Shown: positions 57,601-63,544, numbered from the stretch's first letter. The stretch is 64,000 nt of DNA from Ancylostoma caninum (GCA_037903475.1 JBAJFG010000604.1:1598001-1662000); one strand, 5' to 3'. Program-made: numbers and translations. Notes: generated by a model from the sequence alone, not told the origin.

Positions 57601-60600
57601 GAACGCTCCTCCACACTGAGGTCATCGTCGCCTCGCCGTCACCCTCATCTGCACATCTCCGTACCTCGCATTTCGCTATCGCTTGAGTGGGTACTTTGCA
57701 TGGATGATGCCCTTTCACCTCGATGTTCCGGCTCTACCCTATTTTTGTGGACGATCTATTCCTCCTATGGGTACCACAGTGGAGTTCTTGTCAAAACATT
57801 GTGCTACACTTCTCGTCGTTGTGCCAGTTTGTCTTTGCTGTTATGTCAGAGCACCTACGATTTGCACACAGGGACAGATGTCTGAAATTTTAACGTCAGG
57901 CGAATGTATGGAGTGTGTTGGAAGGATATGTGTGAGCTATTTACGTAAATACGCAAATAATGAATGGTCATGCCTGAGCATGTGAAGTAGGTAGCGACTA
58001 TAGCGGGCAGCTAGCATATGTGGAGCGCCCACTCGCTCCACGAAATATGCACTCCTAAGGAAAGATTTTCGTGGACAGCTCATCTGAATTGGACTGGGTA
58101 TTTTTAATTACTCAGAGTGTGGTCATGTTTTCGCTCTAAGAGCAGGTGAGTCTTGTTTGTCTCAATCTGACCTCCTCCCTCATTATCTGTTTTAAAGACA
58201 CCTTGTTTGATGTAAATCCATTTGAAAAACCTCCTGTCGTGCTCGAGTACTCAAGTTTCTCATCTGGTTTTTGTCTATTTTTGGCGATACATTTCCTCTG
58301 TACAAGTTTTCTGGAGCATTCTTTCCTCTCATCCCTAGCTACACGAATTTAGCTGCGAAATGCCCAGAAAGGACGACAGTGGCAAGAGCAGTCCGGGAGG
58401 CCTTGCGCCACCAGTCCGAGGAGATCAAGCCTCTTTGAGGAGAGGACTATTCAAGAGGAGGGAGAAGGTTTTACTTCTTACTTTTTTGTTTTTTTTTTCT
58501 ACTTTTTTACGCATGTTTTGTTCTTTAGTGTTTCTTTTTGTGGAAGAATTCCTGTATATGCAACAACTGCTTGTTTTGTAGACATCCCATGACTCCATGC
58601 TCCGGAGCGGTGCTGATGACTCCGACGCTGATTCGTCCCCATCAACACCTCGAACGATCTCGTCTATTGACGATGGACTGTCTCCGCTGGTGTCGGCTGC
58701 TATCCTAAAGAAGAAAAGCGCTCCAAAGCTGCATTTTGGTTAGAACAATCTTCAAATGATGCAAAAAGAACTCGCGCTTACACTTACTTCGCTGATCTCC
58801 CCAAATTTTCAGCGTTCAACCTACTGAAGTCGTCGAAAGCGGACAACATGGACGAGGAGTGCTCCGATTCCGAGACAGCAGACGAGTGCAGTGTAAGTTT
58901 TTCTTCACGATCCGCTGACCCTTTCTAGGCTTCCGACACTCGGATATGATATGACCAGGATGTTATTTCCAGGAAATGGATGTGTTCACTACAAGGAAGA
59001 TCACTGCTGACAGTATACGCGGGAAACAGAGCAGAACTCCAATGGATGGCAAGTTTTGCATGTTCATATGTTGAAGTGAGCAGTGTGCTGAGAATGTGTG
59101 GACACAGCATTAGGACCTAATTTTCTGGATACTAAATGAATTATTTCAGCGCAAGGGAACATACGACTCTATGGTCTGATAGTTCCGGCTGCGAAGTGGT
59201 TGGACAACAAGGTGAACAGGGCCGACATCGTTTATGCTGCTGATGCTGATATGAAGTATAGTACTCTGCAATGTCGTCACACAAGCAACATCCATCCGGA
59301 TACGTATCGATTATTTTGGCGCGTGTGGCGGCGATAGCGATGCTCCGCCTTGAGTCGATGGTTCGGGCATGCAGAAAGTGGGTGGGAAGAGGGGCTCGGA
59401 AAAAGTGGCGTCTTTGCCAATTTGGGAGGTCGAAGAAGCGGAATGGAAAATAAATTCAATAAAAATGTTAATCTTAATATGAATTTAATAATAATAATTT
59501 AAATATTAAATAAGTAATAATTATTAGCTAACAAATAATGATAAGAATGGATAATTGAGATTAACTTACGCAAGATTTTTATTCGTTTTGCAACGCAATT
59601 TCGGCAACCTCTTTTTGGGCATGGCGCGCGACACCCCCCCCCCCCCCTGGATCGGAATCGATGTCGCTGGCAACAGCCACGCAAGGTGCTATACTCCTTA
59701 TGAAGCATAGCAGCAACCTTACTGTCGCATGATATAGGCGGTCTACATGGACGCTTTCAGGGTATGTTCGAGGGAGTACGCCGGTTCGCATTTCTTCTGG
59801 AAACAACTCGTCCTGGCACATTTCCCGATCCGCCACTGATTGCTGCACTCTTGCACTTGGTAGGTTTTGCAAACATCATCTGGTGTTATCCTAGTAGGTG
59901 AATGAGAGATATCTTTAGTTCCGTCCGTCAGGAAATCAGATGTTTTCTCAGAACCACTCCCATGTTTGAATGACTGTCCTTGGCGATTTTTAGTTACGTT
60001 TCCGGCGGAAATGGAGTTTTCCCAAGCTTTCAGTAGACTTTTGGACAGTTTCTCGAGAAAACCCTATAAAGTGCTCTCTGTGCTCTTCATATTCGTATAC
60101 GACCACATAGACCCTGAATTCAGTCGAATGAGCAATAGGGTTACTCTCGAATGATTGTCTTCCCAGAAATCACCGGTCCTCCCTCGCGCTGCTCTACTAC
60201 TCGAGTGCTGTCACTTTGTGTCGCGGTGCAACCGCGGCCAGTGGCCGGAGTGGATTCGAAGCAGCCACCACCGAACACTCAGCTTGGGTGGCCCGCTGGC
60301 CAACAGAGGTATGTAGCCTTGTTGGAGCTCTTCCAGCCTCAGCAGCGTTTAGAGATCTTGCTTCCAGGCACACCATCAGGCACGCGTCGAATGCACTCGC
60401 TGCAACGAACTGCTGGGAGATACTTCTACCAATGGGCACTGCAGGTGACCTTATGCCGGATCAGGCAACCTGCCAGCTCAGAATAAGATAATCACTCTTG
60501 CAGATCGGAGAGCAACTCTCACGTCTCATTGAGCAAACAGAAACTAAGGACAAACAACAGCTGAAGATGGAGGACACTATGGAAGATTTCTTCGACGACG

Positions 60601-63544
60601 GTGCGTGTCTCACAGTAAATGAATATCATCATATCATTTGTGAGGGTCAAGAGGCACGTATGAATTTGTCCCTCTCCTTGCCCTCCAGAAGCTGAATTTT
60701 CAGTCTGTCCACCGCGTCCAAATTTTGCCTTCTCTGTCCATTCTGCTGAAAGATTTTTTTCATAACCTTATCTATAATTATCTATAGAAACCAACTCAGA
60801 ACTTGACAAATTTTTATGGGTTTAAAGAAACTTAGCTGAGTAGCTTGGATTAGCTTTCATGAATGGTTCTGAGCTGAATAATTGGCTGCGGCTAAATTTG
60901 AGCATATTGGACAAGCCGGTATCTAACTTCACAGTAACAAGAAATTCCGAAGAAATCGGGGGCCAAGGAGAGACTAAGGAGGAGGAGCCTAGACCAGCGT
61001 TACGCCTGCAGCATTCTCAGCCAGTGGCTAAATGAGTGGACTTTGGGCGCTTCCTCACAAGGTCAAGTATGCCTATTTGAAAACCTCAGTGTAGTTTTCA
61101 TACCTCCAGCATCCAAATTTTTTCATACAAATACTTGATGTTGTAAAGTCAGACGTCTTTTAGATACATTTTCAAATATTACGATAGGCACTTGCACAAA
61201 AGTATAGGATAACCCTCTGGTACATACTAGTCATCTACTGCAAGAAAAAGAAACACTTTAGAAATCTATTTTTCGGTGGGGCTCGGTGCGGGAATACGGC
61301 ATCAACGCCTCACATTGCTTCGATTGTGTGAAATCCTCCTGTCGAATAACATCTAGCCTATTAATAGAGGAAAATATTAGAAACAGTACGACACCATACC
61401 CTTCCCTTTTTCCGATGAACATCCTCCGTAAGTTGGGGCAATTTATATTGCGTAAACTAATCGCTTCCATAAAAGCCGGTCGACGCGGCACGAATACCCT
61501 GGGCCTGCATGCATCGTTGGGATTATCCAAGGTAAACGCCTTGAAGCCTGTGCTAATGATGTGTGAATTTGTGTGGAAGTAACGAGATTACCCCGGGTAA
61601 TCTGTGGCCCCTGGATGAAAATCCTACACGGACCCCACGAGGCCTCAAGCGCGTGCGTCTCATCTTTGTCGGTGTATCGTCAGGGCCGCGACTGGGCCTA
61701 TTGTTGTAACACGACGCTTATAATCATGTAGACGCACACGCGTCTGCACGCATCTAGTATGAGTTGTTTTTTTTATTCCAATTATCACATCTTTTGATGC
61801 CCCTCCATTACAGCCATCGTCAACGACGACACTGGCGAACGATGTCCACCAGCTCTACAGTTGATCGCCATGCTCCTCTTGAACGAAATCACCTCGTTCC
61901 TGCGTGAAACATTCCGCACCATTCCTCGGGCAAAAAACAATAAGGTGAAATTGAATAAAGCCTCACTTCTTTAGCCAGAGCTGATTCCAACATTCAGGCT
62001 GCACCTGCTTCTGGTTGGGAGAAGCTGCTGTCACATCGACGATGGTCCATCCTTTCCAACACTTTCAACGCCCAACAAACTGGTTCCGTGAACAGCGTGG
62101 TGGACGTTAACTCTTCCATGCATTGTAGGCTACGCTTTCTCATTGACATTGCATTCTCAGCTTATTATGTAGGTCTTCGAAAGAAGTGATGGCTCAACAA
62201 AATCTTCACGAGCTTATTGAATGGAACAAACTATTAGTTAGTTATGGTTTGAAAAAACCTGAAAAAGATTCTTCTTCTTCTATGAATTTGCCAAAACTTT
62301 CTCATTCGATTACAGTTGAGGTGTAACTATGCAGACCAGGGCCGATTACCCAGTAAACAAACTTAATCCATCCTTATCAACAGCTCTGATGGGCACATGT
62401 TAGGTGTACTGTGTTTATTGTCTGCCATAGGGTCTCTAGGCGGTTTAGCGGCTCAGGTGAACCTCCTAGATGAGTGACTGTGTTTCCCGAGGGGCTATTC
62501 CCAATAGCGTGGTGGCGGTTTACCCTCAAAGAGGATACCCGAGCGTCGTTAGTGACCAACTTAATTGCTTACCGAATCGCTCTACCAGTATTTATGAAAA
62601 TGCTACCAGGTGAAACTAGGCTAGCAAAGCATCTTTCACGCCCTTTGTCTCCTAACGTTGCGTTCTCTATACCATAACCAATAACGCTAACGATCGTTGG
62701 CTTGCTAGGTTAACGTTTCATGAACCCCAGCCAGGGTCCCCACGTCGAACCCCCAGCTCCGGAAGCGCTCACTATGCTTCCACTTGACAATATACGTTTG
62801 CAAATTACGCGAATATACGCATATGGACAATATCATCTGTGGCAAAAATTCATATATCTTCTATAATGTGAACGATAGCATTACAAGGAATAGTTAAAGC
62901 GAGGGGATGTTGATGGCCTTGAGGATGAGAACATGATTCAATGCGCTGTGCAGCGCTACTCGAATGGACAAGGACCTACGGTTTCAAAGATGAGCGGCAG
63001 TAAACGCATCACAAGAGCGAACAATAAAACCTACCATCTGGCCTGAATGCACAACGAAGATTGACCAACAAGGTTACCCGCACTCAAGGATGCTGTAGCA
63101 CTCCCACCAGTGGCTGCATGCATCATTGACATTGCACAGCACTTTCAGAGATTCATCGCTAACACGGTGTCAACACCTCTACCCTGAGTAATCTCAATTA
63201 TGCATCTAGGGCAGGGCACCAGGCTGCTATTCGATAGGAGTTTATCGGTGCATGGACGCTCTTTAGGAGATACGGGGATCTGAAAATTCACGAGGCAGAG
63301 AATTGTTTTATGCAATACCGCATAAAGAAAGGGAATGTCTCATTTACCTTCCCATCCTCTCTTCTTTCAATTTCTAATGCAATAAATGCAGATAGCTTCA
63401 TTGGTAATACAATAGCTAGCTCCATCGATACTTTTTTCTTTCAAGTAAACGACCGCGAACGACGGATCAGTTTGTCCACGGCCGAAGAGGACTCACCGCG
63501 AGGCTCGAAGGACACCATAGATGAGGCGAATCTTGACAAGAAAG
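30617..63544 (+). CDS. unc-80: UNC-80, NALCN/NCA sodium-leak channel complex subunit (5' and 3' incomplete)
   Basis: UNC-80 is a very large cytoplasmic scaffold. With UNC-79 it stabilises and localises the NALCN (worm NCA-1/NCA-2) sodium-leak channel that sets neuronal resting potential. Thirty-five exons were assembled by eye: blocks such as PLPIQTFLWRQT, HGLSPSLSDAIASVSRW, LHWMLLD, DVAVIRALL, NRGQWPEW and EITSFLRETF line up in order with remembered animal UNC80 sequences. The product in this window is about 1,360 residues, the N-terminal 40% or so. Donors and acceptors are in phase at every junction except exon 29 to 30. The initiator exon is missing: exon 1 starts at an acceptor with one leftover base, so an upstream exon must supply the ATG. 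Exon 35 ends on a split codon, so the gene continues past the right edge. No signal peptide or membrane segment is visible, as expected for the family. Identity is near certain; exact exon borders are good but unverified by transcripts. Confidence 0.95.
30795..30843 (+). CDS. unc-80: unc-80 exon 2
   Basis: Acceptor tcttttcag at 30794; reads PFLGAKIGKLHEASCV and ends GTG before donor GTGAGT, phase 0. It continues the conserved UNC80 segment and joins in frame to TFERVVVQN in exon 3, across 15.4 kb. Confidence 0.9.
33122..34395 (-). mobile_element. Tc1/mariner-superfamily element, 1.27 kb, decayed
   Basis: Ends TCAGGTTGTTGCGAAAATAA and, inverted, TTAGGTTGTTGCGAAATTAA, with matching for 26 bases but two. 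TA precedes the left end (33120-33121); the right flank is TG where TA is expected. A length of about 1.27 kb is typical of mariner. A minus-strand fragment NYSSVMVWG (around 34120-34149) carries the SVMVWG motif of the transposase superfamily, but stops and shifts interrupt it. Confidence 0.75.
39235..39720 (+). mobile_element. mariner transposase fragment, broken
   Basis: Starts DEKWVLCNNWR, hits a stop, continues TAQWVDDDNAL, KSYQKEVILEFWQSAHSTGF, and ends YLADLAPTDYHLFKLF. DEKW, the LEFWQSA-like strand and SPDLAPTDYHLF are landmarks of mariner transposases in the right order. Several stops and frame changes make it inactive. Clear terminal repeats were not found. Confidence 0.85.
41643..41716. 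repeat. 74-base imperfect hairpin
   Basis: Arms of about 30 bases pair with small internal loops: TACTGTA, CCACCACAG and C(G/A)GGTGCG blocks mirror each other around a loop of about 15 bases. The size and imperfect pairing resemble a microRNA precursor, but terminal TACTGTA/TACAGTA also suits a tiny MITE. No known miRNA seed recognised. Confidence 0.7.
44705..45017. mobile_element. TTAA-flanked MITE, copy B (313 bp)
   Basis: Perfect inverted termini AGGCAGTGTCTCACCT and AGGTGAGACACTGCCT, flanked by TTAA at 44701-44704 and 45018-45021. Interior shares a CCGGACCT...TGTACATGAT stretch with copy A in opposite orientation. No transposase. Confidence 0.88.
46219..46338 (+). CDS. unc-80: unc-80 exon 3
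   Basis: Acceptor tctttcag, donor GTAGGT, phase 0 at both ends. Reads TFERVVVQNI, then LHGLSPSLSDAIASVSRW and LVRAALPHVIQ, one of the best-conserved blocks of the UNC80 N-terminal domain. Confidence 0.95.
46454..46579 (+). CDS. unc-80: unc-80 exon 4
   Basis: Acceptor tattacag, donor GTTTGC, phase 0 to 0. Contains ILYILHWMLLDSASEC, matching the LLHTLHWMLLEA helix of UNC80. The intron that follows is only 59 bp. Confidence 0.92.
46639..46815 (+). CDS. unc-80: unc-80 exon 5
   Basis: Acceptor ccttctag, donor GTGGGT, phase 0 to 0. Contains LFVYLITPLAEMVSEEDI and SGMKIWQALWQ, corresponding to the ELFVFLFAPLV...SGLVIWQPMW stretch of vertebrate UNC80. A second in-frame acceptor-like TTTCAG at 46648-46653 could shorten the exon by five codons. 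Confidence 0.92.
46986..47525 (+). mobile_element. mariner-type non-autonomous element, 540 bp
   Basis: Left end TTGGGTTGGACAAAAAGTTC and inverted right end ATGGGTTGGGCAATAAGTTC are followed by GTG(C/T)GGTTTT. TA flanks both sides (46984-46985, 47526-47527). The interior keeps a relic of the mariner N-terminal helix-turn-helix, RQHLLFQFYRGADAAQQAT, followed by stops. Confidence 0.88.
47945..48212. repeat. 260-bp repeat, copy 1
   Basis: Shares about three quarters of its bases with 50236-50492, in the same orientation, including CCGGCACCACT, CAATGCGAAGTGG and GGATTTTTACTGT. The minus-strand translation is conserved in both (TR-GNSKN-P--SPLRIA and CVDFS), hinting at a transposon-encoded peptide. 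Confidence 0.75.
49009..49135 (+). CDS. unc-80: unc-80 exon 6
   Basis: Acceptor cattccag, donor GTACAG, phase 0 to 1. Begins YRQPDVWCFTAPVKQ, equivalent to EHRQPGVSGFTALVKP in vertebrates, so the previous TGG CAG joins directly. Confidence 0.93.
49227..49401 (+). CDS. unc-80: unc-80 exon 7
   Basis: Acceptor atctag, donor GTTAGT. The leading GT completes a Gly codon. Encodes a proline- and charge-rich linker including PPPKPPRTDRAVLDEKRRRE and a Glu/Arg/Gln-rich tail that may form a short coiled coil. Ends in phase 2 (GA), which fits the single G opening exon 8. Confidence 0.85.
49467..49987. mobile_element. Tc/mariner-type MITE, 521 bp
   Basis: Left end CAGGTTGGGCCAAAAAGACG and inverted right end CAGGGTGGGCCATAACTACT, with TA on both sides (49465-49466 and 49988-49989). 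The interior lacks a transposase. Confidence 0.75.
50236..50492. repeat. 260-bp repeat, copy 2
   Basis: Direct-orientation relative of 47945-48212, 2.3 kb apart. Shared islands include GGCCGGCACCACT, CAATGCGAAGTGG and AAGTTTCTGAG. Confidence 0.75.
50960..51138 (+). CDS. unc-80: unc-80 exon 8
   Basis: Acceptor aattccag, donor GTGAGT, phase 2 to 1. Ser/Thr/Pro-rich linker with SIVRSVSEYKTGES. Poorly conserved between phyla; assigned by phase continuity and by its position between conserved exons. Confidence 0.85.
51327..51385 (+). CDS. unc-80: unc-80 exon 9
   Basis: Acceptor with a long T run (tttttcag), donor GTTTGT, phase 1 to 0. Reads SECSLRMLDEVDTALKFAE. Confidence 0.85.
51447..51563 (+). 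CDS. unc-80: unc-80 exon 10
   Basis: Acceptor gtttcag, donor GTACGA, phase 0 to 0. Reads GVFCPNDAPLVNISDICSGF and an acidic, Ser-rich end. Confidence 0.83.
51620..51683 (+). CDS. unc-80: unc-80 exon 11
   Basis: Acceptor gctttcag, donor GTAAGG, phase 0 to 1. VVCQNCRKVSFRDRPTSSGC resembles the LQVVCETFQSD...SGCHR stretch of vertebrate UNC80. CxxC followed by CxC suggests, but does not prove, a small metal-binding turn. Confidence 0.8.
51777..51863 (+). repeat. Dispersed short repeat, copy 2 of 4
   Basis: GAGGTTACCCAGGGTAGATG then GACACCCGTCTAGCGATTGG, ending TTGAGTAATCTC. Relatives at 23195-23250 (+), 61518-61604 (+) and 63150-63197 (-). Lies in unc-80 intron 11. Confidence 0.7.
51930..52055 (+). 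CDS. unc-80: unc-80 exon 12
   Basis: Acceptor gcttgcag, donor GTACGC, phase 1 to 1. Ser/Thr-rich, then VPARPPPKPSEATT, a second PPPKP motif like the one in exon 7; both look like SH3-type ligand stretches (inference). Confidence 0.83.
52194..52267 (+). CDS. unc-80: unc-80 exon 13
   Basis: Acceptor tgtttag, donor GTTAGC, phase 1 to 0. Acidic ASTDDEIDDFGQPDPM. Confidence 0.83.
52565..52678 (+). CDS. unc-80: unc-80 exon 14
   Basis: MLDVAVIRALLITHWQEQGI matches DVAVLRCLLQPHWSEEG of vertebrate UNC80. The only acceptor in the right phase is gtcttaag, an AAG acceptor. Donor GTGAAT after LEQIQ, phase 0. An open frame just upstream (52478-52530) does not join without an additional intron. Confidence 0.88.
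52733..52807 (+). CDS. unc-80: unc-80 exon 15
   Basis: Acceptor ttcttgcag, donor GTGCGT, phase 0 to 0. Reads HRSNSLPTGERKPSIA. The donor sits just before an in-frame TAG, so this junction is needed to keep the gene open. Confidence 0.85.
52864..52964 (+). CDS. unc-80: unc-80 exon 16
   Basis: Acceptor attttag, donor GTAAGG, phase 0 to 2. Reads GLSSYSNTTWENFQL, then a lysine/aspartate-rich stretch ending VAFNDS. Confidence 0.85.
53022..53114 (+). CDS. unc-80: unc-80 exon 17
   Basis: Acceptor tttgcag, donor GTAAAG, phase 2 to 2. Basic segment with SRRASLNTLTRRERN; RRASL is a consensus basophilic-kinase site (inference). Confidence 0.85.
53172..53373 (+). CDS. unc-80: unc-80 exon 18
   Basis: Acceptor cttttag, donor GTAGCA, phase 2 to 0. 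FYPEALGSSSFIERNGRISL followed by TVIVQTINQ corresponds to the NGMLDLSVVLKAVYLVLNH helix of vertebrates. Confidence 0.92.
53374..55252 (+). other. unc-80 intron 18
   Basis: 1.9-kb intron. Contains a plus-strand open frame (53811-54149) and an imperfect direct repeat (about 54786-54862 and 55040-55105, both with TTCCATTTTCTAA-like and CTCTCAAAG blocks). Confidence 0.75.
53811..54149 (+). other. Open frame inside unc-80 intron 18, possible nested exon
   Basis: Stop-to-stop frame of about 112 codons, which may begin at an acceptor-like gattcag (53823). Reads KKCRGFHEDCSKTADSSALA, RQELLVKELNAARARCSFRK and VLEYLEQLKSERQKFC, then TAA with AATAAA three bases later. Its composition is protein-like (helical, Lys/Glu/Leu) and unlike UNC-80. 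I do not recognise the family; a transposon or retrocopy tail is as likely as a host exon. Confidence 0.35.
55253..55377 (+). CDS. unc-80: unc-80 exon 19
   Basis: Acceptor ttttttag, donor GTTGAC, phase 0 to 2. ERNGVVRLCELALNIADTLL matches SSRICDVALNIVECLLQLG of vertebrate UNC80, a HEAT-like helix pair. Confidence 0.93.
55720..55837 (+). CDS. unc-80: unc-80 exon 20
   Basis: Acceptor tccttcag, donor GTTCAA, phase 2 to 0. YLSLGCPYGCNEG is the conserved counterpart of KSLGCAYGCGEG; a helical TVLAQLEKLQQ follows. Confidence 0.93.
55910..56015 (+). CDS. unc-80: unc-80 exon 21
   Basis: Acceptor with a long T run, donor GTAAGT, phase 0 to 1. DRFRMIFTTYVEENNPQQIL then LIHSITAFCRSEFP; matches MQFRQTMRDYVNKDSLNNVVDFLHALLGFC. 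Confidence 0.93.
56147..56307 (+). CDS. unc-80: unc-80 exon 22
   Basis: GIEGRIINATLRDLSTKLA matches the VEGIIVSAMFKSLITR block. The in-phase acceptor is attttaag (AAG type), giving a joint Gln codon with exon 21. Donor GTAAGC, phase 1 to 0. Starting at 56147 is preferred because TAA closes the frame immediately upstream. Confidence 0.87.
56351..56403. repeat. Hairpin with GGGGTCACAAG arms
   Basis: GGGGTCACAAG at the left and CTTGTGACCCC at the right pair perfectly for 11 bases, with partial pairing inside. Confidence 0.7.
56455..56646. mobile_element. Inverted-repeat element (MITE), about 190 bp
   Basis: The left arm 56455-56499 contains CACGAACGCAGCCCGAACGG and the right arm 56601-56646 holds its inverse, matching over about 45 bases with few differences. 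The centre of about 100 bp is unpaired. No target duplication identified. Confidence 0.75.
57290..57411 (+). CDS. unc-80: unc-80 exon 23
   Basis: Acceptor tctttcag. LVNFVQDQHGNPFRRVGLSA matches LVQFIKEAHGNVFRRVALSALLD nearly residue for residue. The donor is weak: GTCGGC at 57412, or GTTTTC at 57421, both phase 2 and both before an in-frame TGA. The end is therefore uncertain by 9 bases. Confidence 0.88.
57510..57690 (+). CDS. unc-80: unc-80 exon 24 (possibly optional)
   Basis: Acceptor gtttttag, donor GTACTT, phase 2 to 0. Reads KAEPDPPPIILTPKSS, then an Arg/Ser/His-rich segment ending SLSLEW. Low cross-phylum conservation, but it fits in phase and is GC-richer than its flanks. Exon 25 has a second acceptor that would restore frame if this exon were skipped. 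Confidence 0.72.
57691..58338 (+). other. unc-80 intron 24
   Basis: No recognised feature. The open frame spanning 57265-57885 is the unc-80 exon 24 reading run out of frame at its ends. Confidence 0.7.
58339..58467 (+). CDS. unc-80: unc-80 exon 25
   Basis: Acceptor tccctag gives LHEFSCEMPRKDDSGKSS, phase 0, joining exon 24. A second acceptor, gaatttag at 58352, starts the exon 14 bases later in phase 2, matching exon 23 directly. Ends FKRREK before donor GTTTTA. Confidence 0.83.
58582..58738 (+). CDS. unc-80: unc-80 exon 26
   Basis: Acceptor tttgtag, donor GTTAGA, phase 0 to 1. DDSDADSSPSTPRTISSIDD, a phospho-site-rich acidic linker, then SAAILKKKSAPKLHF. Confidence 0.85.
58813..58892 (+). 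CDS. unc-80: unc-80 exon 27
   Basis: Acceptor attttcag, donor GTAAGT, phase 1 to 0. FNLLKSSKA then NMDEECSDSETADECS, strongly acidic. Confidence 0.86.
58973..59048 (+). CDS. unc-80: unc-80 exon 28
   Basis: Acceptor atttccag. MDVFTTRKITADSIRGKQ then SRTPMD. Ends GAT-G before GCAAGT, a GC donor. The GC donor is chosen because it alone keeps the frame into the conserved GNIRLYGL of exon 29; the GT eight bases past the exon end (59055) would break it. Confidence 0.85.
59150..59255 (+). CDS. unc-80: unc-80 exon 29 (3' border unresolved)
   Basis: Acceptor tatttcag. GNIRLYGLIVPAAKWLDNK, then ADIVYAADADMK. The last part matches DASILAAALDLEA of vertebrates, so coding should reach ATG-AA at 59255. 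The GTATAG there is phase 2, but exon 30 needs phase 0. Phase-0 alternatives are GTGAAC (59212) and GTTTAT (59230); both drop conserved residues. Confidence 0.75.
59256..60166 (+). other. unc-80 intron 29
   Basis: About 0.9 kb, with a hAT-MITE relative (59371-59670). A microexon restoring phase between exons 29 and 30 could hide here, but none was recognised. Confidence 0.7.
59371..59670. mobile_element. Degraded relative of the hAT MITE at 142-382
   Basis: Shares GAAAGTGGG near the left end, the AATAAAA/TTAATA-rich core, CAAGATTTTTATT and a C run at the right, in the same order as 142-382. The terminal inverted repeats are eroded. Confidence 0.65.
60167..60308 (+). CDS. unc-80: unc-80 exon 30
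   Basis: Acceptor cttcccag, donor GTATGT. KSPVLP then RAALLLECCHFVSRCNRGQW PEW matches VARAALFLECARFVHRCNRGNWPEW. The homologous reading starts in phase 0 at AAA. The two other frames are also open here but have no homology. Confidence 0.9.
60368..60444 (+). CDS. unc-80: unc-80 exon 31
   Basis: Acceptor gcttccag, donor GTGACC, phase 1 to 0. RRMHSLQRTAGRYFYQWAL matches the NAAKLFYQWGDAIG region. Confidence 0.92.
60504..60600 (+). CDS. unc-80: unc-80 exon 32
   Basis: Acceptor tcttgcag, donor GTGCGT, phase 0 to 1. IGEQLSRLIEQTETKDK and EDTMEDFFDDG, equivalent to GVRLNELCHG...KEDEEEDFLDDS. Confidence 0.92.
60601..61813 (+). other. unc-80 intron 32
   Basis: 1.2-kb intron holding a dispersed repeat copy (61518-61604) and a segment (about 61645-61760) related in inverse orientation to the core of the 29257-29492 MITE, with CGCGTGCGTCTCA and TAGACGCACACGCG. 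Confidence 0.75.
61518..61604 (+). repeat. Dispersed short repeat, copy 3 of 4
   Basis: Begins GGGATTATCCAAGGTAAA, has TGTGAATTTGTGTGG like copy 2, and ends GAGATTACCCCGGGTAATC. The outer ends are roughly inverse, as in a MITE. Confidence 0.6.
61814..61944 (+). CDS. unc-80: unc-80 exon 33
   Basis: Acceptor cattacag, donor GTGAAA, phase 1 to 0. PPALQLIAMLLLNEITSFLR then ETFRTIPRAK matches CPFALKMAACQLLLEITTFLRETFSCLPRPR. Confidence 0.95.
61998..62124 (+). CDS. unc-80: unc-80 exon 34
   Basis: Acceptor acattcag, donor GTAGGC, phase 0 to 1. WEKLLSHRRWSILSNTFNAQ then QTGSVNSVVDVNSSMH. Little cross-phylum conservation; assigned by phase and spacing (the preceding intron is 53 bp). Confidence 0.8.
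62173..62325 (+). other. Open frame in unc-80 intron 34, possible alternative or nested exon
   Basis: After an acceptor-like ttatgtag, SSKEVMAQQNLHELIEWNKL and then LKKPEKDSSSSMNLPKLSHS precede TAA. It reads like real protein, but its phase (2) does not match exon 34 (phase 1), so it cannot simply extend unc-80. Unrecognised. Confidence 0.25.
63150..63197 (-). repeat. Dispersed short repeat, copy 4 of 4
   Basis: On the minus strand it reads GAGATTACTCAGGGTAGAGG then TGACACCGTGTTAGCGATGA, matching copies 1 and 2. Lies in unc-80 intron 34. Confidence 0.65.
63446..63544 (+). CDS. unc-80: unc-80 exon 35 (last in window)
   Basis: Acceptor ctttcaag (AAG type), donor GTATTA, phase 1 to 1. NDRERRISLSTAEEDSPRGS then KDTIDEANLDKKG matches HRYERKISFAGVLDENEDSKDSL. 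The gene continues beyond the right edge. Confidence 0.85.

Larger units (their letters stand above)
62125..63445 (+). other. unc-80 intron 34
   Basis: 1.3-kb intron with a dispersed repeat copy (63150-63197) and a short open frame (62173-62325) described separately. Confidence 0.75.

Noticed and set aside
57265..57885. 206-codon open frame as a separate gene
   Set aside because: It shares frame with unc-80 exon 24 in the middle but reads exon 23 out of frame at its start and runs into intron sequence at its end.
60151..60491. Overlapping open frames of 91 and 111 codons across unc-80 exons 30-31
   Set aside because: Out-of-frame shadows; the homologous reading RAALLLECCHFVSRCNRGQW is in the third frame.
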